Below are positions 26,364-33,738 of a DNA stretch of 39,732 nucleotides, piece after piece. Source of the stretch: CAYVBJ01 sp964415185. GTDB taxonomy: Bacteria; Bacteroidota; Rhodothermia; Balneolales; Balneolaceae. The notes under the pieces were generated by a model. It did not search any database. It was not told where the DNA came from and worked only from the letters and a program-made list of their open reading frames with translations. Location: NCBI GenBank assembly GCA_964415185.1, contig CAYPZI010000012.1, positions 1-39,732 on the forward strand. Reading direction: 5' to 3'. The position numbers and the translations under genes were made by a program. The stretch's first letter is position 1. Every line of letters starts with the position of its first letter.

Positions 26364-27875
26364 ATGAAAAAACTTATTCAAATAAGAAAACTGGGTTTTC
26401 AGGTCCTTTTAATTACATTACTGCCCCTCATCATTTTGCCTTCTTGTGTGGTACAGCAGAACCCTGTTTCCGGTAATAAAAGGGCATTCGCCTATTCATG
26501 GGACAAAGAAGTTGAAATTGGGACACAAGCTGATCAGGAAATTGCAGCCCAATTCGGTGTTTACCAGGATGAAAAGATTCAAAACTACATAGATGAACTG
26601 GGACAGGAACTTCTGGAAGTGAGTCATATGCGGCGGGACGATACAGATCCAAAATTCAAAAACACCCCCTTTACTTTCAGGGTGCTGAACAGCCCGGTTG
26701 TCAATGCATTCGCACTGCCCGGCGGTTATGTGTACGTAACCAGAGGATTGATGAACCATCTGAATAATGAGGCACAGCTTGCAGTGGTAGTTGGACACGA
26801 AATCGGCCATGTGGCTGCCCGTCATGCATCGCAGCGGGCTCTTTCACAAACCATCAGCCAGATTGCCGTAGTTGGAGGCTCGATACTTGGACAGGAACTG
26901 CTCGGGCTGCCAGGACAGAGCCTGATGGATCTCAGCAGCCAGGCGGCTCAGCTTTTGCTGTTGAGCTACAGCAGGGATCATGAAAGGGAATCGGATCGCC
27001 TTGGTGTTGAATATGCAGCAATGAAAAACTATGAGGCATCTGAGGGTGCCAAATTTTTTACGAGCCTTAAACGGATCTCTGAAAAACGCGGGCAGTCAAT
27101 ACCCACACATTTATCAACACACCCGGATCCCGGTGAACGCGAGAAAAATATTCCGGTAATGGCCCAAGAATGGGAAGAAAAAGGGTACAGGCAATCCATC
27201 GTAGATAAAGATGAGTATTTAAGCTTGCTTGATGGAATGGTTTTTGGTGAAAATCCGCGTGAAGGATTTGTCGAAAATGAAACATTCATTCATCCTGACC
27301 TGGCATTTAAATTTCCTGTTCCGGGAGGTTGGCAGGTTATCAACCAGGCCACACAAGTTGGAATGATAAGCCCGTCAGAAGATGCCATAATGATCCTCAG
27401 AATCGACTCGGAAGCTTCTTCTCCGAGAGCTTCTGTGCTTGAATTTACAAGTCAGGAAGGCATCACTGTAGTGAACGAGGGTGAGACACTCAGCAGCGGC
27501 GAATGGCCGGCCTATGAAGCCGATGCTACTGCAGCTTCTCAGGGAAACGAGTTCGGACTCTATGTGTATGCTGTTGAATACGGGGATAATATTTACAATT
27601 TCCTGAATTACACGTCAAGTAGTGCTTACGATAACTACAAATCTGTATTTACAAGAACTACCAACGGTTTTGATAAACTTACCGAAGAAAAATACCTTAA
27701 CATCGAACCGGTGAGGTTACGGATTGTTGAAGCTGACAGAAGGGCACCTTTCAGGGAATTCCTGCCTGACCCGCTTCCAATGGGCAATCAGCCGCAGGAC
27801 ATCGCAATCGTTAACCAGGTGGATCTCGATGAAATGATCGAACCGGGTACCAAATTGAAGATACCCGCACAATAG
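26364..27875 (+). CDS. M48 family metalloprotease, lipoprotein
   Basis: A 503-residue exported zinc protease related to BepA/LoiP-type M48 enzymes that survey envelope proteins. The signal sequence ends in the lipobox LPSC with C28, so it should be lipid-anchored. The zinc motif HEIGH is at 145-149 and the HERESD segment at about 206-211 supplies the third ligand. Residues about 285-440 form a second, less conserved domain. The last 35 residues, ending EMIEPGTKLKIPAQ, resemble a degenerate LysM-like end found in similar M48 proteins. It lies 103 bp after murB. Confidence 0.9.
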   Translation: MKKLIQIRKLGFQVLLITLLPLIILPSCVVQQNPVSGNKRAFAYSWDKEVEIGTQADQEIAAQFGVYQDEKIQNYIDELGQELLEVSHMRRDDTDPKFKNTPFTFRVLNSPVVNAFALPGGYVYVTRGLMNHLNNEAQLAVVVGHEIGHVAARHASQRALSQTISQIAVVGGSILGQELLGLPGQSLMDLSSQAAQLLLLSYSRDHERESDRLGVEYAAMKNYEASEGAKFFTSLKRISEKRGQSIPTHLSTHPDPGEREKNIPVMAQEWEEKGYRQSIVDKDEYLSLLDGMVFGENPREGFVENETFIHPDLAFKFPVPGGWQVINQATQVGMISPSEDAIMILRIDSEASSPRASVLEFTSQEGITVVNEGETLSSGEWPAYEADATAASQGNEFGLYVYAVEYGDNIYNFLNYTSSSAYDNYKSVFTRTTNGFDKLTEEKYLNIEPVRLRIVEADRRAPFREFLPDPLPMGNQPQDIAIVNQVDLDEMIEPGTKLKIPAQ

Positions 27876-27997
27876 AACTCTGTTCATAATTTTAAATTCT
27901 TTCCCTTCACCGGTAAGGCTCTTATCTTTTCCCGGTTCCCGTTAAAGAGGGATTTGAATAAAAACTAACAGAAACTTTGCCAAAGTAAATTGCATAC

Positions 27998-29494
27998 ATG
28001 GTCTACATAAAACATCTGAGCAACCACGAGGGAAAATCCGTAACCCTGAAAGGATGGGTTTATAACTCAAGGGGAAGTAAAAATCTTCAATTTATAGAAT
28101 TAAGAGACGGTACCGGGCTTTGTCAATGTATCGTTTCGGCAGATGATGTAACGGAAAAAGTATTTGAGGATGCCGGTTCCCTGAAGCAGGAGAGTTCGAT
28201 AGAGGTAACCGGAAAAGTAGTGAAAGATGACCGAAGCGTTGGAGGTTTTGAACTGCATGTGAGTGAACTGGATATTATTCAGGTCGCTGAAGATTACCCG
28301 ATTACCCCAAAGGAACACGGAGTTGAATTTTTGATGGAAAACCGCCATCTCTGGCTGAGAAGCCAAAGACAATGGGCGGCGATGCGGATTCGGAATTCAA
28401 TTATATATGCCATCCACAATTTTTTCCAGGAAAATGATTTCATCCAGATGGATGCCCCTATCTTTACCGGCAACGCCGCCGAGGGCACTACAACCCTTTT
28501 TGAAACCGACTATTTTGACGAAAAAGCCTATCTCACCCAATCGGGTCAATTATATGCCGAAGCTATGGCGATGGCTCATGGCAAGGTATACACCTTCGGC
28601 CCGACTTTCCGGGCAGAGAAAAGCAAAACGCGGCGCCATCTCACCGAATTCTGGATGATCGAACCTGAAATGACATTCTATGACCTGGATATGAATATGG
28701 ATCTGGCTGAACAGATGCTGAAATCCATATTAAAATCGGTACTTCAAAAAAATGAATCCGAACTGGACATTCTTGAGAGAAATACCAAACACTTACAGGC
28801 AGCCCTTGAAAGGCCATTTCACCGGATTTCTTATTCGGATGCCGTGGAACTTCTGAAAAGTGCTAAGACCCGTGACTTGCTAAACGAAATGGAAGAAAAT
28901 CGTAAAAAAGAGAAAAAAGATCTGAAGGATGAAGAGAAAGAGTTGAAAAAAGAGCATGGATCAGCCAAAAAGTGGCGAAAAGCACAAATTGATCAACGTA
29001 TCAAGGATATACATTCCCGGCGGGATCAGATTGAAGAGGATTTACGAAATATTCCGGCCTGGCGCGAATCCGCTCTCAATTTCGAATGGGGAAATGATTT
29101 CGGAGGCAGTGATGAAACAGTGCTGACCATGCAGTTTGACGCTCCGCTGATTGTGCACAGGTACCCCGCCGCGGTGAAAGCTTTCTACATGAAACGGGAT
29201 CCCGATGACGAGAAGCTGGCACTGGCTATGGATGTATTAGCCCCGGAGGGCTTTGGTGAAATCATTGGAGGCAGCCAGCGGGAAGACAGCCTTGATGAAC
29301 TGAATAAAAGAGTTGCAGAACATGACCTCCCGGAGGATGTTTTCGAATGGTACCTTGACTTGCGCAGGTTTGGCACCGTTCCCCATTCGGGCTACGGGCT
29401 TGGCCTGGAACGTACCGTTAGCTGGATTTGTGGCCTGAGCCATGTGCGCGAAACCATTCCGTTTCCAAGAATGCTCGGGAGGCTGAGGCCATGA
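27998..29494 (+). CDS. asnS: Asparagine--tRNA ligase with a charged helical insertion
   Basis: Charges tRNA-Asn. The 498-residue class IIb synthetase has an OB-fold anticodon domain (about 1-100) and a catalytic core: motif 2 around FRAEKSKTRRHLTEFWM (205-221) and motif 3 with GYGLGLERTV near the C-terminus. Compared with the usual 430-470 residues, there is an insertion at about 292-358 between ERPFHRISYSDAVELL and FEWGNDF. It is almost entirely Lys, Glu, Asp and Arg and should form an antiparallel coiled coil or hairpin. The gene ends in an ATGA overlap with the following lipoprotein gene. Confidence 0.95.
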   Translation: MVYIKHLSNHEGKSVTLKGWVYNSRGSKNLQFIELRDGTGLCQCIVSADDVTEKVFEDAGSLKQESSIEVTGKVVKDDRSVGGFELHVSELDIIQVAEDYPITPKEHGVEFLMENRHLWLRSQRQWAAMRIRNSIIYAIHNFFQENDFIQMDAPIFTGNAAEGTTTLFETDYFDEKAYLTQSGQLYAEAMAMAHGKVYTFGPTFRAEKSKTRRHLTEFWMIEPEMTFYDLDMNMDLAEQMLKSILKSVLQKNESELDILERNTKHLQAALERPFHRISYSDAVELLKSAKTRDLLNEMEENRKKEKKDLKDEEKELKKEHGSAKKWRKAQIDQRIKDIHSRRDQIEEDLRNIPAWRESALNFEWGNDFGGSDETVLTMQFDAPLIVHRYPAAVKAFYMKRDPDDEKLALAMDVLAPEGFGEIIGGSQREDSLDELNKRVAEHDLPEDVFEWYLDLRRFGTVPHSGYGLGLERTVSWICGLSHVRETIPFPRMLGRLRP

Positions 29495-29991
29495 TGATTT
29501 CAAAAAAAATTGATAAGGGTGTAGCAATGATAGGATTTATTTTGTTCATGCTGGCTGGTTGCTCTTCCGGAAATGAGATCGGAAGGGCAGAACCGGATTC
29601 GCTGACGGGTGAAGGTGCCGATGTTGTATCCGTGAGTGTATCCGGAAACGAAGGTGATTACCGGTTCAGTGTTGAAATCAGCAGTCCGGATACCGGCTGC
29701 GGCCAATACGCCGACTGGTGGGAGGTGGTATCGGAAGACGGGGAATTGATCTATCGAAGGGTACTGCTGCACAGCCATGTAAATGAGCAGCCATTCACGC
29801 GCAGCGGCGGACCTGTTGCAATTGATGCAAATCAAAAAGTTTGGGTCAGGGCACATATGAATAACAGCGGTTATGGTGGCAAAGCCCTGTTTGGCTCTGT
29901 TGAAAGTGGATTTGAAAGCGCCGAACCGGAAGAAAATTTTGCTTCCGGCCTTGAAAATGAAGAACCTCTGCCCGATGGTTGCGCTTTTTAA
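29491..29991 (+). CDS. Small predicted lipoprotein of unknown function
   Basis: A 166-residue protein from the ATG at 29491, which overlaps the asnS stop by 4 bases (ATGA). The open frame extends 21 codons further upstream, inside asnS, but the signal sequence argues for the inner start. A hydrophobic segment ends in the lipobox LAGC with C24. The mature part has a central beta-rich region containing DTGCGQYADWWEV and LLHSHVNEQPFTRSGGPV, which looks like a conserved compact domain. The C-terminus is acidic. I do not recognise a named family. Translational coupling with asnS may be only positional. Confidence 0.8.
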   Translation: MMISKKIDKGVAMIGFILFMLAGCSSGNEIGRAEPDSLTGEGADVVSVSVSGNEGDYRFSVEISSPDTGCGQYADWWEVVSEDGELIYRRVLLHSHVNEQPFTRSGGPVAIDANQKVWVRAHMNNSGYGGKALFGSVESGFESAEPEENFASGLENEEPLPDGCAF

Positions 29992-30056
29992 CCAATTTAC
30001 AGTTTCCTTATTTTATTCACTATTATCAACCCTGTTAAAACCAGTTCAGACACCAG

Positions 30057-31118
30057 TTGGCTAAACCTACAAGTATAGATATTTATAAAAAAGCTCTCTC
30101 AGCACTACGCAATTCTGAGAAGAGAAAACCTGTGTTTTATCTATACGGTGAAGAATCTTTTTTTATAGACCGGCTCCAGGATGAGGTGGAAAAGCTTGTT
30201 CCTCCTGAACAGCGTGATTTTAACTTTGACCTGCTGTATGGTGCTGAAACCACTCCCCGCAAGGTCCTGGATATTGCAAAAAGTTACCCCATGATGGCGG
30301 AAAACCGGGTGGTGATTGTGCGCGAATTTCTGAAAGCCGGTGAAAAAGTTCCGGAGGGTGAGGGCCATCTGAACGATTTTGAAGCCTACCTGAAAGTCCC
30401 CAATCCCCAAACTGTTCTTTGTCTTATTGACGAAAAACACCCGGATAAGCGAATGTCACTTGGAAAAGCACTGAAAAAAAAAGATTCGGCAGCGGCAGTT
30501 TTTCAATTTGATCGTTTGCCCGATTATAAACTTGCCGACTGGGTCAGCGACTGGGTAAACCATGAGTATAAGAAACAAATCAATCCTCAGGCGGCACAAA
30601 TAATGTCGCAGATGGTAGGCAATAACTTGCAGTTACTGTCTATAGAAATAGATAAAGTGTGTACTTTTGTAGACACTCAAAAAGAGATAAATCTTGAGCA
30701 CGTAAAAAAAATTATCGGTTCATATCGCGAATATTCGATGATTGAGCTCAAAGACGCCATTATTTCCAGGAACCTGGATAAAAGCCTCGGCATTGCGGAA
30801 CAGATGTTGCTTAAAAGTAATGCAGAAGCGGGAGAAGTTATTCGTACCGTGGGGTTCTTTTACAGTGTGTTTGGAAATATCTGGCAAATACGCCGCCTGG
30901 TTGAAAAAGGGTTGAACAAGCAACAGGTTCAAAATGAACTTGGAGTTAACAATACCTGGATCTTTAATCGTCAATGGCAAGACGCATCCAAATTCAGGCT
31001 GGCTGAAATGCCGGGCATTTTTGAAGCCCTGCTCGACGCTGACCGCGCCGCCAAAGGCTTTTCCACACTTGATACCTCTTCGATACTTCTTCTGCTGATT
31101 ACGCGCATTGTCGGTTAA
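30057..31118 (+). CDS. holA: DNA polymerase III subunit delta
   Basis: Clamp-loader subunit that opens the beta sliding clamp. The 353-residue chain begins after a TTG at 30057. The family N-terminal motif PVFYLYGEESFFIDRL is at about 25-40, then the AAA-like region with PMMAENRVVIVRE at about 78-90 and a helical collar domain at about 215-350. There is no functional Walker A, as expected for delta. It starts 65 bp after the lipoprotein gene and is followed by the sigma factor after 41 bp. Confidence 0.92.
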   Translation: MAKPTSIDIYKKALSALRNSEKRKPVFYLYGEESFFIDRLQDEVEKLVPPEQRDFNFDLLYGAETTPRKVLDIAKSYPMMAENRVVIVREFLKAGEKVPEGEGHLNDFEAYLKVPNPQTVLCLIDEKHPDKRMSLGKALKKKDSAAAVFQFDRLPDYKLADWVSDWVNHEYKKQINPQAAQIMSQMVGNNLQLLSIEIDKVCTFVDTQKEINLEHVKKIIGSYREYSMIELKDAIISRNLDKSLGIAEQMLLKSNAEAGEVIRTVGFFYSVFGNIWQIRRLVEKGLNKQQVQNELGVNNTWIFNRQWQDASKFRLAEMPGIFEALLDADRAAKGFSTLDTSSILLLLITRIVG

Positions 31119-31159
31119 ACCGGCTGCAAAACAGCAACTTAGAATACGGGGTATCAATT

Positions 31160-31768
31160 ATGAGTACAATTGACAGTATCAATCTGCAAAATTTGTCTGA
31201 TGAAGATGTAATGGAACAACTGCAAGCCGGAAATATGAAAGCATTCGATATCCTGGTAAGCAGATTCAAAGACCGCCTTCACAATTTTCTGTTTCGCTAT
31301 ACACACAACCACGAAGACTGCGAAGACCTTGTCCAGGAGACATTTCTCAGGGTATTCAAAAGCCGTCAATCTTACACACGGATTGCCAAGCTGAGCACCT
31401 GGATGTATACCATCGCCCTGAACCTTGCTAAAAGCATGTATAAGAAAAAGCAGCGGATGTCAACTGTTTCAATGCATGCCGATCCCAATGATCCGGATGA
31501 TTTTGAAATCAGTATTGAAGATACCGCCATTCTCCAGGATGAAGAGCTTCATCAAAAATTCTGTGTGGAACAGCTTGAGCTTGCCTTACAGGATTTAAAT
31601 GATGATTTTCGTGAAGCGATTGTGCTGAGAGACATACAGCAATTAACGTATGAAGAGATTTCGGAAATCACCGGAACTGCAATGGGTACGGTTAAATCGA
31701 GAATTAACCGCGGGCGTATCCAGCTCCAGGAAATATTAAAAGAATACGTCCAGCCGGAAACAATTTGA
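31160..31768 (+). CDS. RNA polymerase sigma factor, ECF (sigma-70 region 2/4) type
   Basis: A 202-residue RpoE-like sigma factor. Region 2 is at about 25-90 with the core-binding HEDCEDLVQETFLRVF and the -10-recognition segment KLSTWMYTIALNLAKS. An acidic linker (about 105-125) leads to region 4 at about 135-195, with the helix-turn-helix LTYEEISEITGTAMGTVKSR. It has no region 1 or 3. The next gene encodes an 84-residue protein placed where an anti-sigma factor is often found. Its regulon cannot be inferred. Confidence 0.93.
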   Translation: MSTIDSINLQNLSDEDVMEQLQAGNMKAFDILVSRFKDRLHNFLFRYTHNHEDCEDLVQETFLRVFKSRQSYTRIAKLSTWMYTIALNLAKSMYKKKQRMSTVSMHADPNDPDDFEISIEDTAILQDEELHQKFCVEQLELALQDLNDDFREAIVLRDIQQLTYEEISEITGTAMGTVKSRINRGRIQLQEILKEYVQPETI

Positions 31769-31818
31769 TTTTTTTGTGGTAAGAGTTGTCAGGAAAATTA
31801 TTCTTTAATACTCTTGCC

Positions 31819-32073
31819 ATGACAAATAAAGATCATTACGACCCCATTTTACTGGAATTTATGCTCGACTATTGCGAGGAGAACCTTGACCCGGTTGAAC
31901 AGAAAGCATTTAGTGAGTTGCTCTCAATCGAACCCGATTTGCGCTATGAAGCGCAGTCGGGTTTGTTTATTTGCAGAAAACTGAAAAAACTGCCTGCAAT
32001 AAAGGCGGCACCCGGTTTTGAAATGAGATTAAAAAACCGGATGAAACAAGAGCTGGAAGAAGTCAAAGCTTGA
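31819..32073 (+). CDS. Small acidic protein, possible anti-sigma-like regulator
   Basis: An 84-residue protein from the ATG at 31819; an in-frame TTG lies 33 bases upstream. Helical segments such as EFMLDYCEENLDPVEQKAF resemble the helical core of anti-sigma domains. The HxxxCxxC zinc motif of ZAS proteins is absent and there is no transmembrane segment, so it would be a soluble, zinc-free variant. The basic C-terminus (KNRMKQELEEVK) looks helical. The call rests mainly on its place 50 bp after the sigma gene and on the absence of another candidate. Confidence 0.6.
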   Translation: MTNKDHYDPILLEFMLDYCEENLDPVEQKAFSELLSIEPDLRYEAQSGLFICRKLKKLPAIKAAPGFEMRLKNRMKQELEEVKA

Positions 32074-32289
32074 TGACCATTAGAATCAGACCTCGTATCG
32101 TGTACGGCTTTTGACAGAGTAGTTACTCCAATATCAAAAAAAACCACCCGTATAGTGTGGTATGAACCAACACAGAGTGGCATTTCAATAACGGATAACG
32201 AACAGATTATTTCAACATTCATTCCCTTTATCCGTGGGATTACAACCCGGATTTAAACACCAAATGGAGAATGCGGGCTTCGGCGTGCC

Positions 32290-32382
32290 ATCCCGACATG
32301 TGTCGGGATTGGTTCTGCTTTGTTAACCGCAACCGGGAATAAATTCCCGGTCTGCGGTCTGCCGCCCCGTTCGCTAACGGGG
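32290..32382. repeat. Cluster of three GC-rich inverted repeats
   Basis: ATCCCGACA/TGTCGGGAT (32290-32309) is a 9-bp-arm near-palindrome. ACCGCA plus ACCGGGAAT (32326-32340) pairs with ATTCCCGGT plus TGCGGT (32343-32358) across a 2-base centre, with a single bulged C at 32352, giving a 15-bp stem. CCCCGTT (32365-32371) pairs with AACGGGG (32376-32382) around a CGCT loop. The order and strength suggest an intergenic palindromic repeat family rather than terminators, since no T-tracts follow. Confidence 0.6.
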
Positions 32383-32506
32383 CTGTGTGGCATGACGCAG
32401 ATTAATTTCCTGAAAAAACATCTTGCCCGCAACAAAACGATTTCATTACATAACTCAAGCCAATATCAAAACAAAAAATCCCCGAAGGAGAATGACACAA
32501 TACAGA

Positions 32507-32524
32507 CCGGCATTTCAATGCCGG
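32507..32524. repeat. Inverted repeat CCGGCATT/AATGCCGG
   Basis: CCGGCATT (32507-32514) is the reverse complement of AATGCCGG (32517-32524), separated by 2 bases. It lies about 100 bp before the end of the convergent transglycosylase gene. No T-tract follows on either strand, so it belongs with the other hairpins of this spacer rather than being a clear terminator. Confidence 0.45.
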
Positions 32525-32622
32525 GCCAACGATACGGCATCATCAAAAAGTCCTCCGCCGTGGGGGACGACACAAATTTGATTTTAGACGGATCAGAAAC
32601 TCATCCGATGAACCGGACCTTG

Positions 32623-33480
32623 CTACATTTCAACAAAAAGTTCCTCAGCCTCCCCGGCAAGAAGCAACACGGCTTCGGTGTAAAGTGAACTGGGATTATA
32701 CCTGAAAACAGCCTTCTCTACAGACCCTGTTCTCTCCTTGAAATAGGCAAGATAATTCCCGACCGACATGATGTTGTTGTTCATATCAAAAATATCGGAT
32801 CCGACAAACCACTTGTTCAGAGAATAGGGAATAAATTGTGCATAAGACATGGCTCCGGCATAGCTCGATTTCAATTCGAAAACATCAATCCCGTTGCGTT
32901 CGGTAAACTTCATCAGTTCAAGTAGCTGGTCCCTTGCAAATGAATCGCGGTAGCCTTCTACATACATGGAAACATAAGCGTTAAACGGATTGTATTTGCC
33001 GATATTTCTGCCGAAATCAGATTCAATCCCGATAATGGCTGCAATTACATATTTTGGAATACCGTATGCCTCTTCAGCTTTTTTAAGCTGATCAAAGTGA
33101 TCGGTAATAAATTTTTCGATGTTACTTTTTTTGCCATCAAATCCGATCACACGTTTGTAGTCATCAATTCCGCCCATTTTTTTCTCGGCTGAATTGATAA
33201 ATCTTTTGCTGATTCCGTCATAAATTTCAAATCGTACGTCATCAAATAGAGGCCGGATTTCAATTCCTTTTTTTTCAAAATAGTCAGCCAGTTTTTCGAG
33301 CTCGGGATTCATAAGTTTCTTTTCCGGGTCGATATCAGAAACAACAGTTGATAAGCTGTACAGATTATTTTCTTTTTGGGCTGATGAAGCAGCAGGCCAC
33401 ACCGCAGAAAGAAAAAAGAGGAGGGAGGCTAACAAACCAGAAATTAAATTAAATGAGATTCCAAAAGGTAGAGCTTTCAT
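32623..33480 (-). CDS. Lytic murein transglycosylase, MltB type (GH103/SLT_2)
   Basis: A 285-residue exported enzyme that cleaves peptidoglycan glycans to 1,6-anhydro ends. The N-terminal 35 residues are a signal peptide ending about ASSA-Q; no lipobox cysteine is seen, unlike E. coli MltB. The catalytic glutamate is E153 in IGIESDFGRNIG, and SYAGAMSYAQFIPYS at 206-220 is the family substrate-groove motif. Shorter than E. coli MltB (361). It is monocistronic and divergent from leuS with 258 bp between starts. Confidence 0.92.
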   Translation of the reverse strand: MKALPFGISFNLISGLLASLLFFLSAVWPAASSAQKENNLYSLSTVVSDIDPEKKLMNPELEKLADYFEKKGIEIRPLFDDVRFEIYDGISKRFINSAEKKMGGIDDYKRVIGFDGKKSNIEKFITDHFDQLKKAEEAYGIPKYVIAAIIGIESDFGRNIGKYNPFNAYVSMYVEGYRDSFARDQLLELMKFTERNGIDVFELKSSYAGAMSYAQFIPYSLNKWFVGSDIFDMNNNIMSVGNYLAYFKERTGSVEKAVFRYNPSSLYTEAVLLLAGEAEELFVEM

Positions 33481-33686
33481 GATACAGCCGATTTATATGT
33501 TTTTTATTTTGCCCGGAGTAAATGATCTTAAATATCAATAACTGAAATCCGGTAATCAATAGCAATACACAGAATAAAATTCATTCATCCGCTACCAGTT
33601 TATAAAGAAACGAAAGCAGAATCTGTTACAATTTGTTAACGATTTTAGACGGAACAATAACAAAACAAATTGAAGGAATTAATCCT

Positions 33687-33694
33687 TATCTTTG
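33687..33694 (+). promoter_or_regulatory. Possible Bacteroidota-type -7 box of leuS
   Basis: TATCTTTG fits the TAnnTTTG -7 consensus described for Bacteroidota sigma factors and would give a 5' leader of about 38 bases before the leuS ATG. No TTTG -33 box lies at the usual spacing; a TTG lies only 14 bases upstream. It is therefore a weak candidate. Confidence 0.3.
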
Positions 33695-33738
33695 TTTTTT
33701 AACTGAAATCAAAAAAATTGCAGAATAAATTTTTATAG

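Larger units (their letters stand above)
32074..32622. other. Intergenic region of 549 bp with several hairpins
   Basis: No convincing protein gene between the sigma/anti-sigma pair and the convergent transglycosylase gene. It contains four strong inverted repeats (32290-32309, 32326-32358, 32365-32382, 32507-32524). The short sequence GGCATTTCAAT occurs twice (near 32179 and 32510). GC content rises sharply in the hairpin part and drops around it. It may be a decayed repeat element or a structured RNA; no transposase remnant or terminal repeats were seen. Confidence 0.5.

Noticed and set aside
27876..27997. TTTG...AAACTTTG as a Bacteroidota promoter for asnS
   Set aside because: The -7 box has a mismatch at its first base and the spacing to TTTG is about 15 rather than about 19-21, so it was not listed.
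32320..32688. Open frame of 122 codons on the plus strand
   Set aside because: It runs through three GC-rich hairpins and into the 3' end of the transglycosylase gene, has no recognisable domain and looks like non-coding sequence by chance open.
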